Shown here one piece after another: positions 7,070 to 16,389 of a DNA stretch of 31,364 nucleotides. A program made the translations under genes and the position numbers. The stretch is from a virus, in IMG/VR virus record IMGVR_UViG_3300045922_000418, positions 1 to 31,364 of that record; one strand, written 5' to 3'. The notes beneath the pieces were generated by a model that was not told where the DNA came from, made no database searches, and worked only from the letters and a program-made list of their open reading frames with translations. Positions within the stretch are counted from its first letter, which is position 1. Every line of letters begins with the position of its first letter.

Positions 7070-7250
7070 TTGCTTTTCTTTCCTCTTTTACACGTGCATC
7101 ACGTTGCTCTATTAACGCCCTATTTTCGCTCTGTAGGCGTTCTGATAAATTAATGGCGTGATTGTACCGCCAGATCAACAAAACCACCACAGCGACTGCA
7201 AAAACGCCCAGAATAAGCTTTATCTTTTTGGACATTAAAAAAAGCGGCAA
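6990..7250 (-). CDS. i-spanin-like protein (Rz-like)
   Basis: This 86-residue protein starts at a TTG (7250-7248) with GGAGG six bases upstream. The next in-frame ATG (7235) is 21 bases from that site and fits less well. One N-terminal membrane segment (IKLILGVFAVAVVVLLIW) is followed by a periplasmic charged coiled-coil helix (INLSERLQSENRALIEQRDARVKEERK) and ends RRDRWLRSE. This is the usual i-spanin layout: an inner-membrane anchor, a coiled coil, and a C-terminus that contacts the o-spanin. It sits directly after the amidase and overlaps the o-spanin-like gene. Confidence 0.78.
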   Translation of the reverse strand: MPLFLMSKKIKLILGVFAVAVVVLLIWRYNHAINLSERLQSENRALIEQRDARVKEERKANAIKTEIRSLSDDAFFVRRDRWLRSE

Positions 7251-7260
7251 ATTGTGCCTC

Positions 7261-7704
7261 CTATAGCTTCACTGTTTTTAACCACTCTTGCACATCAAAA
7301 GACGGACAAGCCTTGTTTGCAAATTCCCTATGACCGTGAACAGTCATATGCGGATGATCTGCTTTAATGACCCGAATAAGTTTTTCCAAGGCCTTGAATT
7401 GTTCTGGCGTAAAATTGTTTTCTGGCTGCCCAGATTTGCCCCTGCCGCCAATAAGGCAAATACCAACGGAAATAGCGTTTTTTCCGGCTGTATGCGCCCC
7501 AATCTCTTCAAAGTAATCGCCGTCATTGTCCAAGTCGCGACCACCTTCGACAACGCCATTGCGCCGAATAACCCAATTATAACCAATATCACGCCAGCCG
7601 CGCTCTTGTACGTGCCAGCGCCTAATCTCTTTAACGCCAATATCCATATGCTCAAAAGTATCGCTGCAATGAATGATAATTAAAGTTTTATTTGTTTTTG
7701 ACAC
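7261..7704 (-). CDS. N-acetylmuramoyl-L-alanine amidase, T7-lysozyme-like endolysin
   Basis: I place the start at GTG (7704-7702), which has a GGAGG eight bases upstream. This gives 147 residues, close to the 151 of T7 lysozyme, with the core strand LIIIHCSDT at once after the start. A longer frame reaches 7788 but adds only a lysine-rich extension without a good binding site. Residues match the amidase_2 family: zinc ligands His12, His123 (HGH) and Cys133, Tyr42 (IGYNW), and Lys131 in NKACPSFD, the equivalents of T7 H17, H122, C130, Y46 and K128. It cleaves the amide bond between N-acetylmuramic acid and L-alanine. No signal peptide is visible, so it depends on a holin. T7 lysozyme also inhibits T7 RNA polymerase, but no such polymerase is encoded here. 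Confidence 0.9.
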   Translation of the reverse strand: MSKTNKTLIIIHCSDTFEHMDIGVKEIRRWHVQERGWRDIGYNWVIRRNGVVEGGRDLDNDGDYFEEIGAHTAGKNAISVGICLIGGRGKSGQPENNFTPEQFKALEKLIRVIKADHPHMTVHGHREFANKACPSFDVQEWLKTVKL

Positions 7705-7867
7705 TTTTTTTTCCTCCGTGCGTTGAGAAGAAACAGCTGATATTATTTTCTTTATCAATTGTGCGACAAGCTTTTTCAATTGTTTCAATCCCTCTTTTTC
7801 GCATGGCTTCCATCTCCGTAATTTTTTTACGGCAAGGAAACATAAAATCTAAAATAAAATTAACCAT
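7688..7867 (-). CDS. Small overlapping frame between holin candidate and amidase
   Basis: This 59-codon frame starts with ATG at 7867, one base after the stop of the upstream gene (TAAcATG), so re-initiation is possible. It ends inside the 5' end of the amidase gene. It encodes a short hydrophobic start (MVNFILDFMFPC), then a charged helix (KKITEMEAMRKRGIETIEKA). It fills the otherwise empty 160 bases before the amidase binding site. Without homologues I cannot tell whether it is a real lysis-accessory gene or only spacer. Confidence 0.4.
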   Translation of the reverse strand: MVNFILDFMFPCRKKITEMEAMRKRGIETIEKACRTIDKENNISCFFSTHGGKKSVKNK

Positions 7868-7868
7868 G

Positions 7869-8108
7869 TTATCTTCTGTCTTTTACAAGATCGACCAAAT
7901 GATTCAATGTGGTTTGTATGGCGGCCATAAGTTTGTTGTTATCCGCGCCAATATCTATAAGCTTTACTCTTGTTTCTTTAAGCTCTTTAAACAAAACCCA
8001 ACAGCAAAACACTAAGCCAATCATTATTAATAGCATTAAAGCGGCAATTGCACCTAATTCTATAATGGGCTCTAAAATTCTGTTTACATTTATATCTGTT
8101 ACGCCCAC
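7869..8108 (-). CDS. Holin candidate, single-membrane-segment protein
   Basis: This 79-residue protein starts at a GTG (8108) with GGAGGG four bases upstream. It has a short polar N-terminus, one long membrane segment (IIELGAIAALMLLIMIGLVFCCWVLF, about residues 15-40) and a charged, helical C-terminal half (KELKETRVKLIDIG ... TTLNHLVDLVKDRR). Size, topology and place just upstream of the endolysin fit a small phage holin that opens the inner membrane to release the amidase. The neighbouring multi-span protein is an alternative holin or antiholin. Confidence 0.6.
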   Translation of the reverse strand: MGVTDINVNRILEPIIELGAIAALMLLIMIGLVFCCWVLFKELKETRVKLIDIGADNNKLMAAIQTTLNHLVDLVKDRR

Positions 8109-8678
8109 TTACCCTCCAATAATTTTAAATATAATTATTGATATTCCTGCCCCTGCTCCAGCCAACAGCTCTGAAAATTTGTGATCTTTTAACCTTGCTC
8201 CGATTTCATACCCTAAAGGCCACATGATAGCCAAAGGAATTCCACCAAGAGGAAGGCCGATTAAAAAACCTTTTACAGCCATAAATAAGCGGCAATAATT
8301 TATGGTTCGGCTGTAACCGTCCTCTTTGAATTTTTCTATCTTTAATATTTTTGCAATAAAGGTAACAGCCGGTGTTAAAAATTGACTCCGATCTTTAATT
8401 TCAGCAGCTGATTTTTCACCCCATGGAAGCACAGTTCCATGGCCTGTTTGCATCCACAAATATGACCAAGCCCAGCACATCAATGATATCAATAGCCCAT
8501 ACACTGGATAAACAGCAAAAGCAATGACACCTGCAAAAGCAAGCTCAGGAAGAAAAGAAAGATTTATAGGCATTACACCTTTGCCAACACCTTTTTTTTC
8601 TAAGTATGGTGCAAAAAACCCACCGCCAGATGCGCGGGAAAGCAGGGACATTAAAAATATTATTAAAAGGTTTATCAT
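8109..8678 (-). CDS. Multi-span phage membrane protein
   Basis: This 189-residue protein is hydrophobic, with about four to five likely membrane segments (residues near 1-13, 43-60, 62-78, 128-150 and 170-187). It is separated by short loops rich in Gly and conserved-looking polar patches (LSRASGGGFFAPYL, MQTGHGTVLPWGEKSAAEIKDRS). The start codon directly follows the tail-fibre stop (TAAATG), so translation is coupled. Similar multi-span proteins sit near the tail fibre in other podoviruses, but I cannot assign a function. A role in lysis or in superinfection exclusion is possible. Confidence 0.6.
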   Translation of the reverse strand: MINLLIIFLMSLLSRASGGGFFAPYLEKKGVGKGVMPINLSFLPELAFAGVIAFAVYPVYGLLISLMCWAWSYLWMQTGHGTVLPWGEKSAAEIKDRSQFLTPAVTFIAKILKIEKFKEDGYSRTINYCRLFMAVKGFLIGLPLGGIPLAIMWPLGYEIGARLKDHKFSELLAGAGAGISIIIFKIIGG

Positions 8679-10112
8679 TTATGACTCATAAGAAATGTTA
8701 ATTAAGCCACCGGTAAATGTGTTAGTTGATTCGTTTCCTATGCGCACCATATCTAAAACCCCTGAAAGCTCTACGAAGCCTTCAATACGTGCCGTAGTAG
8801 AATGATCACCAGAAAGGCTGCATCCACCCGTAATAAGCCAAATATTACCACTTATTTTATTCAACACGAAAGTGCCGAAACGCTCGGCTGTGCTAGTGTC
8901 TAGAAATGTAAAACCTAATAGAAATTCAGTTAACGAACTTACTGTAAAGAATTCGGCAGATGCTCTGAGTGTCGTTGCTCTACTTTTATAACCTGATGTT
9001 TGCGGCGTTCCAGACGAGCCTAACCGGATAATAACCCGTGATGAGCCACTCAATCTAACATTGTGAAATAAAATCGTAATTCTTTTTGCTGTTGAAGGTA
9101 TCCCTGTAAAGTCAATATACGTTCCTGATGTTGATGCAACAGCCGTTTCAAGCACTATTCCGCCAGCAGATAAATTTGTTAATAAACTTCCGTCAACCGC
9201 AGGCAATCTTGCTGACCCATCCAATTGAACAACGTTTCCAGCCGACGTTCCTACATTTTCAACCGCAGCTGTTCCCAATTGTTCAAATGCGTCTTGTACA
9301 TTGGTAGCAGATACAGGCGTATTTGTAGGGTCTAAACTTACACTAGAAGCCGCACCTAACGAAAAATCCTTTGCCTTTTCCGCCCAATGAAACGCGCTAA
9401 ACCCAACGGGATTAACACCGTCATTTACCTGCACATCCTCGGCTTCTGTTGCCCACAACCTAGAGGCGTCCCTCGCATCTGCCGATTCACCAGCAGACGT
9501 TGCAGAGTTTCCAGCTTGTGTGGTGGCAATTCCGGCCTGAGTCGTGGCAATTCCAGCTTGCGTGGTGGCAATACCAGCTTGTGTTGTAGCTGTTGCCGCT
9601 GAAGCAGCAGCTTGTGCAGCAATATCATCAGGATTGTTTAAGGTATTTTCCAATCCTGTTCCGGAGGCGTTCCACTTAATTCCTCTGTTTGCAACCGCAG
9701 TGGGCAGCGATAATGAAGAAAAAGGGCTTTCAACATTAAGCTTTACAGATCTTTCGATATCCCGTCTATTCTCTTGTAAAATAGTTGTAATCCGATCAAG
9801 ATCACGCTCTAAAGGCGCGGCATCAAACCTGCCGTCTTGCTGGTATTGGCTTTCCCTTTTAATGATAGTAGACCGAAACGCTGTGAACAATTCTCCACCT
9901 GTTGCGGGTGTCACCAGCGTTATGGTCGCTCCGTCTTCGTTTGCCAACCCTGAAACAGTATAATCAGTCGTTAAGGCAAGCTCTGTACCGTCTACAACAA
10001 CAACAACGTCTTCTGCATTAAATATAATCCAATCGGTAAAAATATTTGTTTGACCGTTGGATAAAATGACTTGGGTTCTAGGGTTATTGCTGTTAATATC
10101 TATGTTTGGCAC
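8679..10112 (-). CDS. Tail fibre protein with T7 gp17-like N-terminal domain
   Basis: This 477-residue protein starts at a GTG with a GAGGG binding site. Residues 1-125 resemble the T7 tail-fibre attachment domain (TDWIIFNAEDVVVVVDGTEL ... FRSTIIKRESQYQQDGRFDAAPLERDLDRI). Next comes a low-complexity, collagen-like or triple-helical linker with four ATTQAGI repeats (about 175-201). FHWAEKAKDF near 241-250 is a common phage tail-fibre motif. The C-terminal 220 residues form the probable receptor-binding tip and look unrelated to T7. No chaperone or peptidase motif is visible. It determines host recognition. Confidence 0.85.
   Translation of the reverse strand: MPNIDINSNNPRTQVILSNGQTNIFTDWIIFNAEDVVVVVDGTELALTTDYTVSGLANEDGATITLVTPATGGELFTAFRSTIIKRESQYQQDGRFDAAPLERDLDRITTILQENRRDIERSVKLNVESPFSSLSLPTAVANRGIKWNASGTGLENTLNNPDDIAAQAAASAATATTQAGIATTQAGIATTQAGIATTQAGNSATSAGESADARDASRLWATEAEDVQVNDGVNPVGFSAFHWAEKAKDFSLGAASSVSLDPTNTPVSATNVQDAFEQLGTAAVENVGTSAGNVVQLDGSARLPAVDGSLLTNLSAGGIVLETAVASTSGTYIDFTGIPSTAKRITILFHNVRLSGSSRVIIRLGSSGTPQTSGYKSRATTLRASAEFFTVSSLTEFLLGFTFLDTSTAERFGTFVLNKISGNIWLITGGCSLSGDHSTTARIEGFVELSGVLDMVRIGNESTNTFTGGLINISYES
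9510..9590 (-). repeat. 21-bp tandem repeats in the tail-fibre gene
   Basis: Nearly four units of 21 bases encode ATTQAGI (residues about 175-201). The units differ by a few bases, mostly at third positions, which suggests selection on the protein repeat rather than recent slippage. The repeat probably forms the flexible or fibrous shaft next to the attachment domain. Confidence 0.9.
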
Positions 10113-10114
10113 TT

Positions 10115-10444
10115 TTAATCCCTCGTTGCTAAAAGAGTGAATACTCTATTTGCACCTTCCGTACTACCTGTTCTAACGCGGACATATTTAAAACCTGCAC
10201 ATATACTTGGATTAATCTGGTGCATAGATGCGCTGCCAGCCGTTTTTGTAACAAGTATATTTGCATTGGCAGTAGTCTTGTAAGTAAACCAATTTTGCCC
10301 ATCATCTGAAACCTCAAAACTGATTGATGTGCTTGCGGTTATTGGGCAAAGAATTTCTGTTATCCTATATTCGCCCAGATAAATTCCATTTGAAAGCGTT
10401 GTGCTTGCCAATACAGTTGCCTCAAAGCTTTTTTTCCTAGACAT
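10115..10444 (-). CDS. Small beta-rich virion-associated protein (hypothetical)
   Basis: This 109-residue protein has a GGAAC binding site and lies between the gp16-like ejection protein and the tail fibre. It is beta-strand rich with a pattern SISFEVSDDGQNWFTYKTTANA ... GFKYVRVRTG, which resembles short phage proteins that describe a sample-versus-background signal domain and discoidin-like folds. No hydrophobic segment is present. A tail or fibre-associated structural role is likely from position, but no family is firmly recognised. Confidence 0.6.
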   Translation of the reverse strand: MSRKKSFEATVLASTTLSNGIYLGEYRITEILCPITASTSISFEVSDDGQNWFTYKTTANANILVTKTAGSASMHQINPSICAGFKYVRVRTGSTEGANRVFTLLATRD

Positions 10445-10455
10445 TTTCGTTCCTT

Positions 10456-13400
10456 TTACTGGTTGTTAAACGTTGGTATTCCGTTGCCTTGAGTTGCTGG
10501 AGCGGTTCTTATCATTAGGTTATCAATCTCTTTTTCTCTTTGTTTTTTAACTGCGTCCGCTCTTAAATCTGGGTATTTGTCAATAACTTTTTGAAGTGCT
10601 GCCTTTCTAGCGCTTGTTATGACACCGCCAACGTTTTTATCGTTTCTTTCGACCATGCCATTCTCTGCATTATACACAAAAGAAGGGTTAAAAACAATTG
10701 CAGAAAGTCGTTCTTCAATGTTTTGCTGCTTCAAAAATTTGTGATAATCATCCCACATATTTTTCTCAAGCCTTATTTTAACCGCAGGTTTTCCAGCTTC
10801 ATAATACAGTTGTTCAAATTTGGCCGGTCTAAAATCAAAATTTTCACTCGTATATTTGTATATTAACATCTCAATATCTTTTTGTTTCTGCGTCGTTCCC
10901 CGCAATAAATACCTTGCATCTGTTTTAATAGGGTTTCCCATAATGTCATATGCCGTGTGATTCTCATATGGATAAAACTGTTGCATAAAGGTTTCAAGCA
11001 AGCCATTTGCGCGCTTGGACTCATCCATAACTATTTGTGATAATTGCCGCTGTGCCGAGCTGTACGGAACCAAGTTTCCTGCGATTTGCGCAAATTGTTC
11101 TTGAAGCTTTTGAACACGGCTTTCATCTGTGGGATCAGTTTCAAGCCAATCAATAATTGTGTCAAACCCTGTCATGAACGGCTGTTCACGCATGACCTCC
11201 ATAACAGATGCGACATTGAACAAGACGTTATCAGAAAACTTATTCAATTCCTCATCTGACATGTGAGAAGCTTTTTGGCCTATTTGGTTTTCGAAGTGAT
11301 AAGCCAATGCACCAACATTCATTAAAACGCCAGCAGGACCAAGAGTTGAAATGATATAATTTTGATCGCCAACCGCGATGCTTCCGGGCGGAATTTGCAA
11401 AGTTTGGCTCAATGTGGCGGCATCTTTGTTATCGTGCGGAATGGCGGTAAGTTTACCTTCTTTCGCCAAATTGTACCCCAAAAAAGCAATAGCGTTTCCT
11501 GTCAATGCCTTGGCAACCGCCTCTTGTCGTCTTTCTCCACCAGCCATAAAATCAGCATAAAATCTAGGATGAATTGGTATACCTAATGTGCCGGCCTCCC
11601 CGATCGGAATAACAGGCATCCGCTGCAAGGCATCGTCAATAATATTCGCTGGAGTTTGAAAGAATGGGAATATAAACTTGCCGCCATACGGTATTCCTTG
11701 CGTGGCTTTTTGCAAGCTCTTAAAGCCAGCCCCAAGCGGTTGCTGCATTGCCCCACGCACAGCCCAATCAGATGCCCCTTCGCTAACATTTGCACGCCAG
11801 CTTGCTAACTGCATTGACAAAGCCTCTGGTGACTTAAAGCCGCCTTTTGCTATTTCCTCTGGCGTTAAAACATCTCTGCCACTTCTGAAGAGATTGTTCA
11901 TAATCTTTTGTGCTTCAACGGGATTAGATGCGTTTTCTGCTAACTTAAAAATGTCATCCACATATAAAGCCGTATCCCATCGCCCATTGAGATATGCCCT
12001 TGCGCCGGCCATTTTGGTTACCGCATCTTGCCCAGCGATAAAATCCATAATTGGCCTTGCGGCAAAAACGCGCAGAGCCGGACTCTGGTCTATGTAATCA
12101 TTCACAGTGTTGTTTCTGTTTGATGACATATCCGGCTTGCGCATCCGAAACATAGATTCGCGTTGAGCCATTTCCATCTCAGGAAGGTTTGAAACAGATT
12201 TCATAAAAGAGGATTTTGTCCCTCCTGTTAAGGCTTCTTTCGCAGATTTGGCAGCGAGATAAACTGCTGTTAAATGATTTTCCCATACGCCCTTAAACTG
12301 AATTGCCGCCTCTGTGAAAGTCGGGTCTCCAGCCTTTCTTCCGACTGTCCTAGATATGCCCGCCCTAAACATAGTGTCGGCAACCTGCATATTAAGCTGT
12401 GTAAAAGAGCCAAGTGTGTTTTGCATCAGTGTTGGCACGCCTGACAAAAGATTTGCTTGATAAGAGGTTGCAAATGCATCGGCAACCTCTTTTGCAATAT
12501 CTTTGTTTGTCTTGGCTGGGTCTGCCTTATTGAGTGCTTTTGTAAAGCTTTTTTGAATTTCCTCAATAGTATCACCTTTAAGATTAGCTGCTCTTAATGT
12601 GTTTGCCATAGACTGGGAAAACACCTTTAAAGATTCTGGGTCATCAATGACACGGCCATAGGCTTGACGAATAGCATCTGATTGCGCAACATTTTTTTTG
12701 ATTTGTTTTTGAGAACGCTTTATGCCTTCGGGCAATTCTTGCCCAATACGTAATGTTGTTCCCGCTTTTGATAACAGCGCATCTCTTTGTAAAATTGTTG
12801 TGTGAAAGCCTTTGGCGGCCTTGAGGAAGTCTTCTTCCGTAATAATACCTTTTTGTAAATTGGAATCAGCAAGAATAAACTTTGTCATCTGCTGTTCGTA
12901 AAGAAGGTTGTGCGCCTGAGCCTTTAACGCTTCCTTAAATTTTTCCTCTGTAAGCTGGTCGGCCTCTTTAATCCCTAAGGCTTTTGCATATTTATAAAGC
13001 TCACCTTCTTCGGCCACGCCTCTTGATTTTGCCATCTTAACGACATCGCCATAAATTTGAGGCGCAAGCTCTTCTAATTTTTTTTCGTAATCTCCCACCG
13101 CCCGCGTATAATCAGTAGCGTTATTGACCGATGTATCAATGCTATGATTAATTGTAACGCTCTGCCGCAAGTTTTCACTAGGCGAGGCTTCGGGGTTTAT
13201 CGCGCCCTTGTTATATGTGATTTTTACCTCGCCTTGTTCAAACGTACGAACGGCATCCTCAAATGTTCCCTTTTTCCCGTTCTTGATGTAATCCTTCGCG
13301 GCTCTGGCCTGCATCATTAATTGACCAAACGAACGAACAATGGGGGCTTTAAATTCTTCTGGCAAATGCTTTCCAGCTGTTTCTACGGCTTCTCCAATAC

Positions 13401-14124
13401 CCTTGGAAACAGAGCTTGCACCCGCCTTAACAATAGGTGCGGCCGCATCAAATACTTTTTCCCCTGCAGCAGAAAGCGCACCGATTTCAACGCCGGACAT
13501 AACCCTGCGAATAAGATCTTTGGCAATGCTTGGGTCTGTGTTTGGGTCCATTGCTTTTTCAAGGTCTGTAACCCTGTCTGGCGCAACCAATCCGACTGTA
13601 GCTTTAAGCATTTTATCCAAGCCTATAAGTTCGCGATCTGGGTCGTTTGTCGCCCCTTCAAGTCCACCAGCGGCTATAATCTTTGTTGTTTTAGATACGC
13701 CAAGCTTTGATAGGCTCTTAAAAAAGAAAGCATATTTTCCAATAGATTCAACAGCGTTCATTGTAAAATTGGCAATCTTATCGTCGCTTTCTTCTGAGCG
13801 AATATAGCTTGTCAATTTATCCCTGTCTTTTTGTAACATTTTATATGCTTTGTTGATATCAAGGTCTTCGTCAAACATGTTTCTAGTAGACAGGCCAGCA
13901 ATAAAACCGGCATCCGTTAAGGTGTCGAATAAATCAGCGCCCATGTTTCCAACGCCGCGACCAGCACCAGTAGCAATAGAGCCAACGGTTTCATAAGATG
14001 ATGTAAACAGGCTTTTTTGATGCGCCTTTTCAACAGCATCAACATTGGCCTGTAAATGCTCGGGCAATGGCTGAGCCATAAACTCTTCAAAAGAAGGTTT
14101 TTTTGTTTCATTATTCAAAGGCAT
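10456..14124 (-). CDS. Large internal virion (DNA-ejection) protein, T7 gp16-like position
   Basis: This 1222-residue protein is the largest in the genome, third of three consecutive genes between tail tube B and tail fibre. That is exactly the T7 gp14-gp15-gp16 order. It is mostly alpha-helical with Gly/Ala-rich patches (SSYETVGSIATGAGRGVGN, near residue 45) and long charged helices. I see no lytic transglycosylase motif near the N-terminus, so it lacks the murein hydrolase domain of T7 gp16. It probably forms part of the channel that carries phage DNA across the cell envelope. Its start overlaps the previous gene by 14 bases. Confidence 0.78.
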   Translation of the reverse strand: MPLNNETKKPSFEEFMAQPLPEHLQANVDAVEKAHQKSLFTSSYETVGSIATGAGRGVGNMGADLFDTLTDAGFIAGLSTRNMFDEDLDINKAYKMLQKDRDKLTSYIRSEESDDKIANFTMNAVESIGKYAFFFKSLSKLGVSKTTKIIAAGGLEGATNDPDRELIGLDKMLKATVGLVAPDRVTDLEKAMDPNTDPSIAKDLIRRVMSGVEIGALSAAGEKVFDAAAPIVKAGASSVSKGIGEAVETAGKHLPEEFKAPIVRSFGQLMMQARAAKDYIKNGKKGTFEDAVRTFEQGEVKITYNKGAINPEASPSENLRQSVTINHSIDTSVNNATDYTRAVGDYEKKLEELAPQIYGDVVKMAKSRGVAEEGELYKYAKALGIKEADQLTEEKFKEALKAQAHNLLYEQQMTKFILADSNLQKGIITEEDFLKAAKGFHTTILQRDALLSKAGTTLRIGQELPEGIKRSQKQIKKNVAQSDAIRQAYGRVIDDPESLKVFSQSMANTLRAANLKGDTIEEIQKSFTKALNKADPAKTNKDIAKEVADAFATSYQANLLSGVPTLMQNTLGSFTQLNMQVADTMFRAGISRTVGRKAGDPTFTEAAIQFKGVWENHLTAVYLAAKSAKEALTGGTKSSFMKSVSNLPEMEMAQRESMFRMRKPDMSSNRNNTVNDYIDQSPALRVFAARPIMDFIAGQDAVTKMAGARAYLNGRWDTALYVDDIFKLAENASNPVEAQKIMNNLFRSGRDVLTPEEIAKGGFKSPEALSMQLASWRANVSEGASDWAVRGAMQQPLGAGFKSLQKATQGIPYGGKFIFPFFQTPANIIDDALQRMPVIPIGEAGTLGIPIHPRFYADFMAGGERRQEAVAKALTGNAIAFLGYNLAKEGKLTAIPHDNKDAATLSQTLQIPPGSIAVGDQNYIISTLGPAGVLMNVGALAYHFENQIGQKASHMSDEELNKFSDNVLFNVASVMEVMREQPFMTGFDTIIDWLETDPTDESRVQKLQEQFAQIAGNLVPYSSAQRQLSQIVMDESKRANGLLETFMQQFYPYENHTAYDIMGNPIKTDARYLLRGTTQKQKDIEMLIYKYTSENFDFRPAKFEQLYYEAGKPAVKIRLEKNMWDDYHKFLKQQNIEERLSAIVFNPSFVYNAENGMVERNDKNVGGVITSARKAALQKVIDKYPDLRADAVKKQREKEIDNLMIRTAPATQGNGIPTFNNQ

Positions 14125-15865
14125 TGTAAATCTCCATCATTACTTCTTTGCTATAAACTGGCGATTGTCCTGCCTTTAATGCAGCAAGGTTTTGGGCTCT
14201 CATCATTTCTATTCGCTCTTGATAGTTCTCGTATGACCAAGGCTCATCACTTACTATTTTAACCTGTTTCTGGCCAGAGGGCGACACAGTTATTAAAGCA
14301 AATTCTTTATTTCTTATGATGCTTGATACGGTTGAATAAACAGGGGAATTGGTATTAAGATTTAGAAGAGCGCCTTGCGTGTCACGCTTTTCAGATTCTT
14401 TTTGTATGCGTTCGTTTCTTAAAACTTGGTCAATTTGGGATGTGGTCATGCCGTTTACCACCATATCACCAATTCTGCGCTTGTATTCTTGAAGCGCAAC
14501 CTTTTGCGCTGCGACTTTATCTTTGGTAATGTTAGCGCCTGAACCAGCCATAAAATCCGCTTCTGCTGCGGGCATGTTAGCATAAGGCGCTTCTGTTTGC
14601 ACAAAGTAATTCAAGTGAGCTTTTATGCGGTTGTCTGTTAAAACATCTGCTGTAGCGGTGGAAAGCTCGTTAAGTTTTTTTAATCTTGTCTGTGGGGTTA
14701 ATAAACCATTTTGAAACATTTGGTCAATGCGATTAAAGGCATCTTTATTGCCATCAAAAATCATTTGATCAATAATGAGCAATGCCTCGTCAGAATCTTC
14801 ACCCATTGTGTAATAGCTCTCGGTCATTGATTTTCTCAGGCTTTTAATTTCCTTGACCGTTGCGCCAGAGGCTCGCATGTCCCTCATCGCATTTTCAAGA
14901 TTAAGATTAAAGTCTTCTTCGCTGCCGCCCTTAATTTGCATATCATATGCGCTGAGCATATAGTTGTTCATTTTTGCGTCTATGGCTCTTTGCTTGGCTC
15001 TCTGTGTAAGTTCGTATTGGCGTTCTTGATAGTTAATTTTTAAAGAAGCTGCAGAATATATCTGATTGAGTTCCGAAGAATTCATGATATAGCCATTGGC
15101 TTCCATTTCCCGCTGAAACTCAAATGGGGCAATTTCGCCCTTGGAAACACGATTATAGCCATCGTTAAAGATAATATCGCGCACAACCTCATCACGCTTG
15201 GCCGCTTTACCTTGTGGGGTTATGTAGGTAATGCTGTTTTCAAGTTGTGATTCAATCTTTGCCATTAACTCTTGCTTTTTCTCCGGCGTATAAGCCAAAG
15301 ATAAACGCTCTGTTAGCTGCTCAAGCCTTGCATTTTCTGCACGCTGTGTTTCTTCAATAATGCGGTTTTGCATATTAATTTGTAGTTTGGAATGCTTGGC
15401 GTTTATATCGCCCAGCACCATTTTGCTTACACCGTTTTTTAATTCCTGAGGAAGGCTTTGCGTTACGGATGTGGCATAAGCATCAGCTTTTTGCCTGAAC
15501 CCTGTTGGGTTTAGAAGATTTTCTGCGTAAAGCTTGTTAATATTTTGTTCGACATCATTTTCAAGCTGAATGGCATAAGTGCTCAGCGCGGACTCGCGGA
15601 ACACAGTATCGGCCATTGTTATGGGCTCTTTAAGCTTTGAAGGGTCGAACCCCTTGGATAAGGCAACCTCTTGGCCTTGCCGCTCCATTTCACGGGCAAC
15701 GATCTGATCAGCTTTTTTATTTGCAATCTCTGCTACTTGATCAAAAACAGAGCCGACACGTTGCATTGAGTTTGCAAAAGCGCGATCGCCTGAGTGCTCG
15801 ACAATACCCATACTAGGTATGCTGGTAACGCGATCGCTCTGAAATGTCGGAATTCTTTGAACCAT
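14111..15865 (-). CDS. Internal virion (DNA-ejection) protein, T7 gp15-like position
   Basis: This 584-residue, strongly helical protein is rich in Glu, Gln, Lys and Arg. Long coiled-coil-like stretches (INMQNRIIEETQRAENARL, YELTQRAKQRAIDAKMNNY) occupy the middle. There is no signal peptide and no membrane segment. It lies between the gp14-like and gp16-like genes and starts two bases after the upstream stop. In T7-like phages the middle ejection protein forms the periplasmic tunnel. Assignment is from position, size and composition; sequence similarity to T7 gp15 itself is not evident to me. Confidence 0.72.
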   Translation of the reverse strand: MVQRIPTFQSDRVTSIPSMGIVEHSGDRAFANSMQRVGSVFDQVAEIANKKADQIVAREMERQGQEVALSKGFDPSKLKEPITMADTVFRESALSTYAIQLENDVEQNINKLYAENLLNPTGFRQKADAYATSVTQSLPQELKNGVSKMVLGDINAKHSKLQINMQNRIIEETQRAENARLEQLTERLSLAYTPEKKQELMAKIESQLENSITYITPQGKAAKRDEVVRDIIFNDGYNRVSKGEIAPFEFQREMEANGYIMNSSELNQIYSAASLKINYQERQYELTQRAKQRAIDAKMNNYMLSAYDMQIKGGSEEDFNLNLENAMRDMRASGATVKEIKSLRKSMTESYYTMGEDSDEALLIIDQMIFDGNKDAFNRIDQMFQNGLLTPQTRLKKLNELSTATADVLTDNRIKAHLNYFVQTEAPYANMPAAEADFMAGSGANITKDKVAAQKVALQEYKRRIGDMVVNGMTTSQIDQVLRNERIQKESEKRDTQGALLNLNTNSPVYSTVSSIIRNKEFALITVSPSGQKQVKIVSDEPWSYENYQERIEMMRAQNLAALKAGQSPVYSKEVMMEIYNAFE

Positions 15866-15867
15866 TA

Positions 15868-16389
15868 TTAACTTGTCCTGCTTCTTTCATACTCTCTATT
15901 CAATTGGCCAACCGTCGTAGATGCAGCAGAACTAAGGCCAGATATAAGACTTGCCCTACCAGCCCTTCTCGCCTGTGAGGCGGTGAATTGAAGCTGATTT
16001 TGTCTAAACTGAGAATCCATAGAAGCTATATCGCTCTCGCGTCTGGCTTCTTCAATTGAGAAGTCGGCTATTGCAATATCAGAACCAGAACCCAGCTGAA
16101 TACCTCTGCCGGCTGTCTGCGCCATCTGAGTGCTCAGTATTTCAGAAAGCTTGGCTTGTCTATTGGCCTCTTCTTGTTTGGCTCTTAATGCTTCAAATTG
16201 CCTTTGCTGGTTTATTTGTGCGGCTTCAGCATTACTGGCTCTCATGCCTTGTACTCCGCCAAAAACCGACAAGGCCGCACTGCCAAAACTAAATACGCTA
16301 GAGAGAGTCGCGAAGATACCGCCACCGGCTGCTGCGCCGCCCACCCCTTTACCTGCTGTCATTAATAAGGGTACCGCTGCTCCTGCCAT
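15868..16389 (-). CDS. Internal virion protein, T7 gp14-like
   Basis: This 173-residue protein has an N-terminal Gly/Ala-rich hydrophobic region (GKGVGGAAAGGGIFATLSSV ... ALSVFGGVQG, about residues 13-48), then a long helix rich in Gln, Arg and Glu (NAEAAQINQQRQFEALRAKQ) and a Ser/Ala tail. T7 gp14 and its relatives, which insert into the outer membrane during ejection, show the same design. The start overlaps the tail tube B stop (TAATG). Order and size support the call. Confidence 0.78.
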   Translation of the reverse strand: MAGAAVPLLMTAGKGVGGAAAGGGIFATLSSVFSFGSAALSVFGGVQGMRASNAEAAQINQQRQFEALRAKQEEANRQAKLSEILSTQMAQTAGRGIQLGSGSDIAIADFSIEEARRESDIASMDSQFRQNQLQFTASQARRAGRASLISGLSSAASTTVGQLNREYERSRTS

